Positions 29,413 to 37,066 of a stretch of DNA of 37,066 nt are shown piece by piece; the stretch's first letter is position 1; each line of letters starts with the position of its first letter. Location of the stretch: contig DAOTWZ010000041.1 in assembly GCA_034435615.1 (NCBI GenBank), forward strand, positions 1-37,066, read 5' to 3'. A program made the position numbers and the translations under genes. Under the pieces are notes generated by a model. The model saw nothing but the letters and a program-made list of their open reading frames with translations, was not told where the DNA came from and made no database searches. The stretch is from H17-190 sp034435615. Its GTDB lineage: Bacteria; Chloroflexota; Dehalococcoidia; SM23-28-2; HRBIN24.

Positions 29413-30946
29413 CCTCCTCGCCTCCTTCTTCCTGTGCCAGGGGGACGGCGCCGTGGCGGAGGGCCTCCTTCAGCAGGTGGCCGCCCCCTCTGGGACGCGA
29501 CGGCGCCTGGGTCATCTCACAGCGGACGGTCACGGGCTGTCCCAGGAGCCGTGAGGCCACCTCCTCCAGTTGACGCTGACGGGTGGGCTGCCCTACCTGG
29601 TCCAGATGGAACCGCCAGTAGAACCCCAGGACGATGGTGCCCTCCCGCACCTCTTTGACCTCGCAGGAGCCGTTCAGGAGGGCCGCCAGGTGACGGTCCA
29701 CCTCCCGGCAGGAGAGGCGAAGGCGCTCCAGAAAGTCCGGCGGAAGGGCCAGAGAGCCGGAGGCTGGAGGGTCCTGGGGGGCCGCCGGGGCCTCCCGTGG
29801 GGGACCCGCCTGGGCGGTGGGGCCCGGGGAGGGGGCAGGGGACGGCGGCCTCTCCTGGCCCAGGGCCTCCACCAGGGCCAGCTCCAGGGGCAGGGGGGAG
29901 TAGGGGTCGTCGCGGAAGTCGGCCCGGGCCAGCAGGCGCAGCCCCCGCATTATGGCCTCGCTCTCCGTCTGCTGGGCCAGAAGCGTCAACTGAGAGAGCT
30001 CCTCCTGGCCCAGCTCCAGCGTGTCGGCCGCGCCAGCCTTGATGAGGAGGAGGGAGCGCAGGCCGGCCACCACCTCCCGGGCGAGCTGTCGCATCTCCAG
30101 GCCGTCGTCGTGGGCGGCAGCCACCAGCCGCAGGGCGGCCGCCAGGTCCCGACGGACGATGGCGGCCACCAGCTCACGGGCGCGTCCGTCGGAGCGGAGG
30201 CCCAGGGCCTCCCGCACCTGCTCCGTGGTGGGGCTGGGGCCGTAGTAGGCCACCACCTGCTCCAGGAGGTTGATGGCGTCTCGCAGAGAGCCGCCGGCGG
30301 CGCGAGCGATCTCCTCCAGGCCCCGCTCCTCCAGAGCGAAGCCCTCGGCCTGGCAGATATGGCCCAGGCGGGCCACAGCGGCCGTCAGGGGAACGCGGCG
30401 GAGGTCGAAGCGTTGGCAGCGGGAGACGATGGTGGCCGGCAGCCGCTGCGGTTCGGTGGTGGCCAGGACGAAGATGACGTGGGGCGGCGGCTCCTCCAGC
30501 GTCTTCAGGAGGGCGTTGTAGGCCTCCTGGGTGAGCATGTGGACCTCGTCCACCAGATAGACCTTGTAGCGACCGCCCATGGGGGCCAGCCCCACGCGGT
30601 CCCGCAGCCGCCTGATCTCATCGATGCCGCGGTTGCTGGCGGCGTCCATCTCCAGCAGGTCTGGCGCCTGGCCGGCCAGGTAGCTCTCGCAGGAGGGACA
30701 GCGGTTGCAGGGCTCCCCGTCCTGGGGGGACTGGCAGTTGACCGCCTTGGCGATGAGCCTGCCCAGGCTGGTCTTGCCGGTGCCCCGGGGGCCGCACAGG
30801 AGATAGGCATGGGCGATGCGGCCGCTGGCGATGGCGTTGCGCAGGGTCCTGGTCACGCTGTCCTGGCCTGCCACCTCGGCGAAGGTCTGAGGGCGCCACT
30901 TGCGGTAGAGGACCTGTTCGCGTCGGGGGAAGCTCTCGCCGTTCAC
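29384..30946 (-). CDS. dnaX: DNA polymerase III subunits gamma/tau
   Basis: Clamp-loader ATPase of the replisome, 520 residues. It has the N-terminal VLYRKWRPQTFAEVAGQ, Walker A GPRGTGKTS (about 52-60), the four-Cys zinc module including CNRCPSC (about 80-86), Walker B DEVH (about 130-133) and the arginine-finger SRC motif. A Pro/Ala-rich linker (SPAPSPGPTAQAGPP) separates the clamp-loader core from the tau-like C-terminal domain. The only plausible start is GTG 30944-30946. It lies nine bases after a TATACT (30956-30961) on this strand and has no good ribosome binding site, so the mRNA may be leaderless. No slippery A-run for programmed gamma frameshifting was seen. Confidence 0.95.
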   Translation of the reverse strand: MNGESFPRREQVLYRKWRPQTFAEVAGQDSVTRTLRNAIASGRIAHAYLLCGPRGTGKTSLGRLIAKAVNCQSPQDGEPCNRCPSCESYLAGQAPDLLEMDAASNRGIDEIRRLRDRVGLAPMGGRYKVYLVDEVHMLTQEAYNALLKTLEEPPPHVIFVLATTEPQRLPATIVSRCQRFDLRRVPLTAAVARLGHICQAEGFALEERGLEEIARAAGGSLRDAINLLEQVVAYYGPSPTTEQVREALGLRSDGRARELVAAIVRRDLAAALRLVAAAHDDGLEMRQLAREVVAGLRSLLLIKAGAADTLELGQEELSQLTLLAQQTESEAIMRGLRLLARADFRDDPYSPLPLELALVEALGQERPPSPAPSPGPTAQAGPPREAPAAPQDPPASGSLALPPDFLERLRLSCREVDRHLAALLNGSCEVKEVREGTIVLGFYWRFHLDQVGQPTRQRQLEEVASRLLGQPVTVRCEMTQAPSRPRGGGHLLKEALRHGAVPLAQEEGGEEDVPATANEP

Positions 30947-30955
30947 TCCGAGGCT

Positions 30956-30961
30956 AGTATA
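30956..30961 (-). promoter_or_regulatory. -10 box for dnaX, possible leaderless transcript
   Basis: TATACT on the minus strand, ending ten bases upstream of GTG 30946. Expected transcription start is about base 30949, which leaves a leader of about zero to four bases. No clear -35 box. Confidence 0.5.
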
Positions 30962-31000
30962 AGGTGGGGCGTCGCTGGCTAGCTAGGGGTGGCGTCAGGG

Positions 31001-31028
31001 GCGGGGGCGGGCCAGCGCCCGCCCCCGC
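31001..31028 (-). terminator. GC hairpin terminator after dps
   Basis: A perfect 12-bp stem (GCGGGGGCGGGC, 31001-31012, with 31017-31028) around CAGC, just beyond the dps stop. It is extremely stable but lacks a T-tract on either strand. Confidence 0.5.
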
Positions 31029-31034
31029 GTCGCG

Positions 31035-31541
31035 TCAGGCAGGCTCACCCTCCAGGTGGGCGCGCAGCATCCAGGCCATCTTCTCGTGCCGATGGGCCAG
31101 GTCCTGGAGGAAGTTGCTGGTCACCTCGTCCCCCTGCTTCTCGCCCACGGTCTGTATCTGCTCGCGCAGCCAGTTGATGATGGCCTCGTGGTCGGCCAGC
31201 AGATTGGCGAGCATGGTCTGGGAGTCGGGGTAGCTGCCCGGCTCCTCCTTTAGGCCGGTCTGCTGCAGGAACTCCGTCATGGTGCCGGGCGCCCAGCCCC
31301 CCAGGTGCCGTATGCGCTCCGCCACCTCGTCCACGAACTCGTCCAGCATCTTGTACTGCTCTTCCAGGAAGGTGTGCAGGGCATAGAAGCGGGGTCCCAC
31401 CACGTTCCAGTGGTAGTTGCGGGTCTTGGTGTAGAGGGTGAACTCGTCAGCCAGGAGCCGGCCCAGGAGGTGTGCCACCTCCTCACGCTGCGCCTGGGCG
31501 AGGCCTATGTTCACGGCGGCCGTCTTGTGGCCCGTCTGCAT
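31035..31541 (-). CDS. dps: Dps family DNA-binding ferritin-like protein
   Basis: Four-helix-bundle miniferritin of 168 residues that assembles as a 12-mer, oxidises Fe(II) with peroxide and protects DNA. The inter-subunit ferroxidase residues line up as His44 (NYHWNV), His56, Glu60, Asp71 and Glu75, with the same spacing as the E. coli Dps site (Glu60 in place of Asp). There is only a short N-terminal tail with one Lys and one His, so DNA binding may be weak. ATG 31539-31541 has GGAGGAG upstream. It has its own TATAAT (31633-31638), a leader of about 85 bases and a hairpin terminator. Confidence 0.95.
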   Translation of the reverse strand: MQTGHKTAAVNIGLAQAQREEVAHLLGRLLADEFTLYTKTRNYHWNVVGPRFYALHTFLEEQYKMLDEFVDEVAERIRHLGGWAPGTMTEFLQQTGLKEEPGSYPDSQTMLANLLADHEAIINWLREQIQTVGEKQGDEVTSNFLQDLAHRHEKMAWMLRAHLEGEPA

Positions 31542-31619
31542 GCTCTCCTCCTCCCTTCCAGCGATGTGACTGCGATCCCCTTCCCACGCTGGCCGTTCAT
31601 AGCCACGCGGGAACGGGTC

Positions 31620-31638
31620 TGACTTTAAGTCTATTATA
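31620..31638 (-). promoter_or_regulatory. dps promoter with adjoining GACTT-T-AAGTC palindrome
   Basis: Perfect TATAAT on the minus strand (31633-31638) followed at once by the 11-base palindrome GACTTTAAGTC (31621-31631), which would cover the transcription start. No -35 box is evident, which fits an activator- or alternative-factor-controlled stress promoter. The palindrome is a possible regulator site. Confidence 0.5.
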
Positions 31639-31642
31639 AACT

Positions 31643-31666
31643 ACGGCCGTGCCCCTCCGCGGCCGT
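31643..31666 (-). terminator. hairpin terminator after ybeY
   Basis: ACGGCCG/CGGCCGT arms (31643-31649 with 31660-31666) around a 10-base loop, two bases after the ybeY stop. On the minus strand the run AGTTTATAAT follows. It overlaps the region just upstream of the dps promoter. Confidence 0.5.
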
Positions 31667-31668
31667 GA

Positions 31669-32127
31669 TCAGGGCGCGGGAGCGCGTCCGAGGTATAGGT
31701 TCTCTCGCGCTTGCATGAGGCGTTCCTCCTCCGGCAGGGCGTGGTCGTAGCCCAGAAGGTGGAGGACACCGTGGATCAGCAGGTGGGCCACCTCCCGCTG
31801 CACTGGGTGGCCCCGCTCCCTGGCCTGGCGCTCGGCCGTGGGGTAGGAGATGATGACCTCTCCCAGGTGGAGGAGTCCGTCGGGCGCGGCCACCATCTCT
31901 TCCCCCTCCTGCAGGGAGAAGGAGAGGACATCCGTAGGCTCGTCCTCGCCGGTGTAGGTGCGGTTCAACTCCTGGACGGTGGCGTCGTCGGTGACGAGGA
32001 CGTCCAGCTCCGCCGCCGGCACGCCCTCCCCTGCCAGGACCGTGCGTGCCACCTCCCTGAGCCACGTCTCGTCGAGGCGAGAGGAGAAGGGCTCCTCCAC
32101 GCTCACCAGTATGACGTGCTCCCTCAT
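31669..32127 (-). CDS. ybeY: endoribonuclease YbeY
   Basis: Zinc-dependent single-strand endoribonuclease involved in 16S rRNA 3'-end maturation and ribosome quality control; 152 residues. The family signature HLLIHGVLHLLGYDH (about 114-128) supplies the three zinc-binding His residues. NRTYTGEDEPTDVLSF (about 54-69) is the other conserved block. No ribosome binding site is seen before ATG 32125-32127. It starts 42 bases after nuoN on the same strand. The usual phoH-ybeY-era neighbourhood is absent, so its place beside nuo genes is lineage-specific. Confidence 0.95.
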   Translation of the reverse strand: MREHVILVSVEEPFSSRLDETWLREVARTVLAGEGVPAAELDVLVTDDATVQELNRTYTGEDEPTDVLSFSLQEGEEMVAAPDGLLHLGEVIISYPTAERQARERGHPVQREVAHLLIHGVLHLLGYDHALPEEERLMQARENLYLGRAPAP

Positions 32128-32169
32128 GGCGCAGGGGCAGGGCGAAGGGGCGCCGCCCGCTCGCGGCGT

Positions 32170-33648
32170 CTAGCCCAGGACGCGGGCCGCCGCCTCGGCC
32201 GCATCGATAAGGGGGAAGGGGAAGACACCTACCACCAGGAGGCCTGCTACCGCCAGCAGCACCGTCAGGCCTATGGCCGGGGCTGGCCGCAGCGGCTCCG
32301 GGCGGCGAGGCTCGTCCACGAACATGGTCAGGACCACCCGAAGGTAGTAGTAAGCGGAGATGACGCTGTTTACCACACCCAGCACCGCCAGCCAGACCAG
32401 GTCCGCCTGCACGGCAGCGTTGAAGATATACAGCTTGGCCACGAAGCCGGCCGTGGGAGGTATCCCCGTCAGGGAGACCAGGGCCAGGGTGAGGGCCAGT
32501 GCCAGAGGCAGGGAGCGGCGAGCCATCCCCGCGTAGTCGCCGATGAAGTCGCTGCCGATGCGCTGGGAGATGGCGATGACGGCAGCGAAGGCCGCCAGAT
32601 TGGTGAAGGCATAGGCGGCCAGGAAGAAGATGACGGCGCCCGTCCCCAGGAGGGGTTGGGGCTCCCCCGCCGAGACCGCCGCGAGACCGATGAGGAAGTA
32701 CCCGGCCTGGGCGATGGAGCTGTACCCCAGCAGTCGCTTGATGTCCATCTGGGGCAGCGCCATCAGGTTGCCTATGGTCATGGAGAGGGCCGCCAGCACC
32801 CCGAACAGCACCCCCCAGTCCTGGGCGATGAAGCGGTCTCCCAGCCCCTCAACGAAGAGCCTGATGGCCACGGCGAAGCCGGCCGCCTTGGAGCCCACCG
32901 AGAGGAAGGCGGCCACCGGCGTGGGCGCTCCCTGATAGACGTCCGGCACCCACATCTGGAAGGGCACCACTGCCATCTTGAAGCCCAGACCAGCCGCCAG
33001 GAGCACCGCTGCCAGCACGTAGCCCGCCCGGGCGTCGTCGCCAGCGGAGGAGACGGCCCGGGCGATGTCCACCAGATTGGTGGAGCCCGACAGCCCGAAG
33101 AGGAAGGCCATCCCGTAGAGGGTGAGGGCGGCGCTCACCGCCCCGATGAGCAGATACTTCAGACCCGCCTCGCTGGAGCGCTGGTCTCTCAGGAAGCCCA
33201 CCAGCACGTACTGGGAGAGGGCCGTCAGCTCCAGGGCCACGAAGATGAGTATCAGGTCCACCGCGCCGGCCAGCAGGGAGAGGCCGGCGGCCGTGGTCAG
33301 CACCAGGACGTAGTACTCCGCCTGATGAGGCCGTCCCCGCAGATACTCCACGGAGGCCAGCACCACCGCCGCTGCCACCCCGGCGAAGAGGACGGCGAAG
33401 AAGAGGGAGAAGTCGTCCAGGCGGTAGACGTCGCTGAAGGCGCTGCCCCGGTTGCCGGTGACGATGAGGGCAGCCGCCCAGGCCAGGGCCCCTACCGCTC
33501 CCATCAGGGCCAGGCCGGCCGCTCCCCCGCGCTCCCACAGGGAGCGCAGGCCCCTCCCCATGAGGCCGGAGAAGGCGTCCACGATGAGGACGAGCCCGGC
33601 CACCGCCAGCAGGATCAGCTCGGGCCCCAGACGGTTCACGCTCTCCAT
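32170..33648 (-). CDS. nuoN: NADH-quinone oxidoreductase subunit N
   Basis: Antiporter-like membrane subunit of respiratory complex I, 492 residues, hydrophobic throughout with about 14 membrane helices. Diagnostic are KMAVVPFQMWVPDVYQGAP (Lys of the half-channel and the WxPDVYxGAP motif typical of NuoN) and LTALSQYVLVGFLRDQ with the conserved Glu one helix earlier (VALELTALS). ATG 33646-33648 lies nine bases after the nuoM stop. It is last of nuoL-nuoM-nuoN, the canonical order. It pumps protons together with NuoL and NuoM while electrons pass to a quinone, probably menaquinone. Confidence 0.97.
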   Translation of the reverse strand: MESVNRLGPELILLAVAGLVLIVDAFSGLMGRGLRSLWERGGAAGLALMGAVGALAWAAALIVTGNRGSAFSDVYRLDDFSLFFAVLFAGVAAAVVLASVEYLRGRPHQAEYYVLVLTTAAGLSLLAGAVDLILIFVALELTALSQYVLVGFLRDQRSSEAGLKYLLIGAVSAALTLYGMAFLFGLSGSTNLVDIARAVSSAGDDARAGYVLAAVLLAAGLGFKMAVVPFQMWVPDVYQGAPTPVAAFLSVGSKAAGFAVAIRLFVEGLGDRFIAQDWGVLFGVLAALSMTIGNLMALPQMDIKRLLGYSSIAQAGYFLIGLAAVSAGEPQPLLGTGAVIFFLAAYAFTNLAAFAAVIAISQRIGSDFIGDYAGMARRSLPLALALTLALVSLTGIPPTAGFVAKLYIFNAAVQADLVWLAVLGVVNSVISAYYYLRVVLTMFVDEPRRPEPLRPAPAIGLTVLLAVAGLLVVGVFPFPLIDAAEAAARVLG

Positions 33649-33657
33649 AGCTCTACC

Positions 33658-35124
33658 CTAGCCCAGCCGCTCGGCTATGGGCAGCACTCCGGACTCGACC
33701 AGGTCCATCACCACCCTGGGGTAGATGCCCACCAGCAGGATGACCGCCACCAGGGCCAGCGTGGGGACTCTCTCCCACCAGGCCACCGCCTCCTGTAGCC
33801 CCTGCCAGCGGGGCGTGAGCTCCCCCCAGAAGACACGCTGCACCATCCAGAGTATGTACCCGGCCGCCAGCAGCACCCCGGTGACGCCCAGCACCGTCAG
33901 GAACTGGTGGCGGGGGAAGGTGCCCAGGAAGACCGTTACCTCCGAGACGAAGCCGGCCAGGCTGGGCAGCCCCAACGAGGCCAGCCCGGCGATGACCATC
34001 ACCGTCGTCAGATAGGGCATGGCGCGGGCCAGGCCCTGCATCTCGCCGATCTCGCGCGTGTGGGTGCGCTCGTAGACCAGCCCCACCATCACGAAGAGGA
34101 GGCCGGTGATGAGGCCGTGGGTCAGCATCTGCATCGCCGCCCCGGTCAGCCCCACTGTGCCCAGGGCGGAGGCCCCCAGCAGGACGTAGCCCATGTGGCT
34201 CACGCTGGAGTAGGCAATGAGGCGCTTCAGGTCGCTCTGCATGAGGGTGGCCACGGCGCCGTAAAGGATGCTGAGGGCAGCCAGGGCGGCCAGCCAGGCG
34301 GAGGCGTCGCGGGCCACGTCGGGCAGGATGGAGAAGCAGAGCCGCAGGATGCCGTAGCCGGCCATCTTCAGCAACACCCCCGCCAGCATCACGCTCACAG
34401 CGGTGGGGGCGTCGGTGTGGGCGTCCGGTAGCCAGGTGTGGAGGGGCACCACCGGCAGCTTCACCCCGAAGGCGATCATCAGGAAGGCGAAGACGACGGT
34501 GGCCGGCAACACGGCGTCCCGCAGCGGCCCCATCTCCTGGAGCTGACGCATGTCGAACGTCTCGGCGGCGAAGCCGATGACCAGGATGGCTACCAGCATG
34601 AAGGCGGAGCCGAAGAAGGTGAACAGGACATACTTCCAGGCCGAGTAGACCCGCCGTCCCGTCCCCCAGATGGAGATCAGGAAGTACATGGGCAGCAGCT
34701 CCAGCTCGAAGAAGAGGAAGAAGAGCACCAGGTCCAGGGAGGCGAAGACCCCTAGGAGGGAGGTCTCCAGCACCAGCAGCCAGGCGAAGTACTCCCGCGG
34801 CCGCAGTCCTATGTTCCAGGAGACCAGGACGGCCACCGTGGTGAGGAAGGCCGTCAGGGCCACCAGGGGCAACGAGAGCCCGTCCACCCCCAGCAGATAC
34901 TGGACGGTGAAGGGCGCCACCTCGGAGCTGATCCAGGTGCGCTGGTCGACGAACTGGAACTGCTCCCCACCCCTGTCATAGGCGACGAAGAGGGCCAGTG
35001 CTATCCCCAGCGCCGCCAGGGAGGCCAGGAGGGCCAACCAGCGGGCCCAGCCCTCTCGCTCTCGGGGCAGGAGCGCTATCAGCGCCGCCCCCAGTAGTGG
35101 CAGGAAGACCAGGAGAGACAGCAC
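33658..35124 (-). CDS. nuoM: NADH-quinone oxidoreductase subunit M
   Basis: Proton-pumping membrane subunit of complex I, 488 residues. The NuoM signature FGVKLPVVPLHTWLPDAHTDAPT has the essential Lys and the HTWLPDAH loop; FFELELLPMYFLI carries the conserved Glu of transmembrane helix 5. The start is GTG 35122-35124 with GAGAGG nine bases upstream, 13 bases after the nuoL stop. C-terminal QRVFWGELTPRW and VMDL are usual for the family. About 14 hydrophobic segments can be traced. Nothing odd was seen. Confidence 0.97.
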   Translation of the reverse strand: MLSLLVFLPLLGAALIALLPREREGWARWLALLASLAALGIALALFVAYDRGGEQFQFVDQRTWISSEVAPFTVQYLLGVDGLSLPLVALTAFLTTVAVLVSWNIGLRPREYFAWLLVLETSLLGVFASLDLVLFFLFFELELLPMYFLISIWGTGRRVYSAWKYVLFTFFGSAFMLVAILVIGFAAETFDMRQLQEMGPLRDAVLPATVVFAFLMIAFGVKLPVVPLHTWLPDAHTDAPTAVSVMLAGVLLKMAGYGILRLCFSILPDVARDASAWLAALAALSILYGAVATLMQSDLKRLIAYSSVSHMGYVLLGASALGTVGLTGAAMQMLTHGLITGLLFVMVGLVYERTHTREIGEMQGLARAMPYLTTVMVIAGLASLGLPSLAGFVSEVTVFLGTFPRHQFLTVLGVTGVLLAAGYILWMVQRVFWGELTPRWQGLQEAVAWWERVPTLALVAVILLVGIYPRVVMDLVESGVLPIAERLG

Positions 35125-35137
35125 CTTACCTGACCTC

Positions 35138-37066
35138 TCAGACCAGCAGTATTACCACCGTCGCCACGACAACGCCCACGGCGATGGCGGCGCCGTATAC
35201 CTGGGCCTGCCCCGCCTGGGCCAGGCGCAGCACGCCGCCCCCATAGCGGGTCAGGGTGCCCAGGCCGTTCACTGCGCCGTCCACCACCACCCTGTCCCAC
35301 ATCTGGAGACCGAAGGCGATGCCGCCCAGGAAGAGGCGCCGCACTATCAGCCCCTCGTATAGGTCGTCCAGGAAGTAGCGGCGCTCCAGGAGGGTGGCCA
35401 GCGGCCACAGGGCGCGGCGGACCGCCTCGGGGCTGAGGAATCGCAGCCCGTAGAGGAGCCAGGCTAGCGCCAGACCGGCCACACCCACCGCCACAGAGGC
35501 GACGGCGATTCCCATCCGGAAGTGGGGCTCCGCCGCCAGCTCCTCCGTCCCCGCTGGCAGAGAGCCGGCCAGCAGGTGCTCCAGGCCGTGCTGCAGGTTC
35601 ACGAAGCCAGCCCCCACGGAGAGGCCCGCCAGGGCCAGCATGGGCAGGAGCATCACCCAGGGGGACTCGTGGGGATGGCCGCCGTGGCTGCCGTGGCCCT
35701 GCGTCTCGCCGCCCCGGTAGCTGCCACCGAAGGTGAGAAAGAGCATCCGTCCCACGTACAGCGCCGTCACGAAGACGCCTGCCAGCAGCGCCCAGAAGAC
35801 CACCGGCCGCTCCTCCCAGGCCACCGCCAGGATCTCGTCCTTGCTCCAGTAGCCGGCCAGGGGGAATATCCCTACCAGGGCCAGGCCCGCCACCGCGGTG
35901 GTCAGGAAGGTGATGGGCATGTGACGGGCCAGGCCGCCCATCCTCCGCATGTCGAAGGTGCCGGTGGCGTGGTTGACTGAGCCGGCGCCCAGAAAGAGGA
36001 GGGCCTTGAAGAAGGCGTGGGTGAAGAGGTGGAAGATGGCCACGGCGAAGCCGAAGACACCCAGCCCCGCCATCATGTAGCCCAGTTGGCTGATGGTGGA
36101 GTAGGCCAGCACCCGCTTGATATCGGTCATCACCAGCCCCACCAGGGCGGAGGCGAGGGCGGTGACGGCGCCGATGACGGCCACCGTGGTTATCGCCTCC
36201 TCGGAGAGGGCGAAGACGGGGAAGAGGCGGGCCACCAGGTAGACGCCGGCCGCCACCATGGTGGCGGCGTGGATGAGGGCGGAGACGGGGGTGGGGCCCT
36301 CCATAGCGTCGGGCAGCCAGACGTGGAGGGGGAACTGGGCCGACTTCCCCGCCGCCCCGGCCAAGACGCCACCGGCGAAGAAGGCGATGACGCTCGCCCC
36401 CACCACCCCGGCCAGGGCCGCCTCTTGGATGGCTGCTATGTCCAGCTCGCCCGTCTGCCACCATATCAGCAGGATGGCCGAGAGGAGCCCTAGGTCGCCC
36501 AGGCGGGTCACCAGGAAGGCCTTCGTGGCCGCCCGGCGGGCGGCGTCCCGCTGGAACCAGAAGCCGATGAGCAGATAGGAGCAGAGGCCCACCAGTTCCC
36601 AGAAGACGAAGAGCTGCAGCAGGTTGGAGGCGGCCACCAGACCCAGCATGGAGCCGGTGAAGAGGGACATGAAGGCGAAGTAGCGGGAATAACCGGGGTC
36701 GCCGGCCATGTAGCCCTGAGAGTAGACCTGGACGGCCAGGGAGACGCCAGTCACCACCACCAGCATCAACGCCGCCAGCCCGTCCAGGCGGAAGCCGATG
36801 TCCACCCGCAACGGCCCCACCGCCACCCACTCATGGGCCGGGAAGCCCACGGCGTGGCCCTCGCTCTGCACCGCCGAGTCCAGCGCCCAGAGGGCCAGGA
36901 CGAAGGCGGCCGCTATGGCTGCCACGGTGAGGTAGCCGCTCCAGCGGGGCCGCCACAAGGGGAGCCCGCTGACCGAGAGCAGAGAGGCGAGGGCGATGAC
37001 GGCGAAGGAGCCCAGAGGCAGCAGGACGATGGCCCAGGCGGCTGCCTCCGGTATCGGGTCGAACAT
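35138..37066 (-). CDS. nuoL: NADH-quinone oxidoreductase subunit L
   Basis: Largest proton-pumping membrane subunit of complex I, 642 residues. It contains GKSAQFPLHVWLPDAMEGPTP followed by VSALIHAATMVAAGVYL, the classic NuoL block, and FFKALLFLGAGSVNHATGTFDMR further on. A His/Gly-rich loop (GHGSHGGHPHESP, about 450-462) and the long lateral helix region near the C-terminus are present. ATG 37064-37066 is the very last codon of the window, so the ribosome binding site is not visible and a slightly longer N-terminus cannot be excluded. The remaining nuo genes presumably lie beyond this edge. Confidence 0.95.
   Translation of the reverse strand: MFDPIPEAAAWAIVLLPLGSFAVIALASLLSVSGLPLWRPRWSGYLTVAAIAAAFVLALWALDSAVQSEGHAVGFPAHEWVAVGPLRVDIGFRLDGLAALMLVVVTGVSLAVQVYSQGYMAGDPGYSRYFAFMSLFTGSMLGLVAASNLLQLFVFWELVGLCSYLLIGFWFQRDAARRAATKAFLVTRLGDLGLLSAILLIWWQTGELDIAAIQEAALAGVVGASVIAFFAGGVLAGAAGKSAQFPLHVWLPDAMEGPTPVSALIHAATMVAAGVYLVARLFPVFALSEEAITTVAVIGAVTALASALVGLVMTDIKRVLAYSTISQLGYMMAGLGVFGFAVAIFHLFTHAFFKALLFLGAGSVNHATGTFDMRRMGGLARHMPITFLTTAVAGLALVGIFPLAGYWSKDEILAVAWEERPVVFWALLAGVFVTALYVGRMLFLTFGGSYRGGETQGHGSHGGHPHESPWVMLLPMLALAGLSVGAGFVNLQHGLEHLLAGSLPAGTEELAAEPHFRMGIAVASVAVGVAGLALAWLLYGLRFLSPEAVRRALWPLATLLERRYFLDDLYEGLIVRRLFLGGIAFGLQMWDRVVVDGAVNGLGTLTRYGGGVLRLAQAGQAQVYGAAIAVGVVVATVVILLV

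Noticed and set aside
29384..30946. Programmed frameshift in dnaX giving a separate gamma subunit
   Set aside because: No A-rich slippery heptamer was seen in the region between the ATPase core and the tau-like tail.
31711..33798. 695-codon open frame on the plus strand across ybeY and nuoN
   Set aside because: Antisense to two clear genes, His/Gln/Gly-rich shadow composition and no recognisable domain.
1..37066. CRISPR arrays, tRNA/rRNA genes, insertion sequences, prophage or toxin-antitoxin genes
   Set aside because: No regularly spaced repeats, cloverleaf in the short intergenic gaps, transposase or integrase motifs were found on reading both strands.

Overview
The window is GC-rich (about two thirds G+C by eye) bacterial chromosome, densely coded on both strands. 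No gap between genes is longer than about 210 bases, and I saw no rRNA, tRNA, IS element or CRISPR array. The gene families point to Chloroflexota, perhaps a Dehalococcoidia or SAR202-like lineage: several CaiB/BaiF CoA-transferases, an F420-type luciferase-like oxidoreductase, a GuaB3-type IMP dehydrogenase, a TPTPVP-rich lipoprotein linker and an RF1 with a GGQ-VQKNAT-type loop. This assignment is inference from family composition, not a phylogeny.

Layout: (1) 1-4199 holds a divergent short-chain dehydrogenase (cut by the window edge) and the translation genes hisS-prfA-prmC. (2) 4289-23261 is an accessory catabolic island. Its core is a minus-strand six-gene operon (10486 down to 4809) encoding PrpD/MmgE, MaoC, acyl-CoA dehydrogenase, a second MaoC, a CaiB CoA-transferase and a CitE-like lyase. 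This set resembles the itaconate/citramalate-degrading rip-type clusters and the mesaconate/citramalyl-CoA steps of the 3-hydroxypropionate bicycle. Around it lie three more CoA-transferases, an LLM flavoprotein, a VOC protein, a phosphotransferase with a DHSWGPR-motif partner, an orphan LivJ-type binding lipoprotein, GuaB3, a carboxymuconolactone-decarboxylase-family (CMD) protein and a cytochrome P450. (3) 23298-27627 is rsmI-metG-tatD-polyprenyl synthase on the plus strand. (4) 27624-37066 runs on the minus strand: nuoL-nuoM-nuoN-ybeY-dps-dnaX-ybaB-recR-recO.

The most striking signal is at 20117-20695. A CMD/AhpD-like gene is interrupted by one in-frame TGA exactly where the second Cys of the CxxC redox motif belongs (C76-H-Y-U79). 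Twenty-one bases after the TGA a perfect 7-bp stem presents a GGTCG loop, which fits a bacterial SECIS element. I read this as a probable selenoprotein. Also notable are a CoA-transferase without its catalytic Asp, two MaoC proteins with degraded active-site motifs that may form one hydratase, a 22-bp perfect palindrome between promoter and start codon of the binding-protein gene, and a duplicated start region with a mini-ORF before a CoA-transferase gene.

Many promoters can be read as TTGnnn-(16-18)-TAnnnT, some with an extended TGC before the -10 box. In several cases they decide the start codon.
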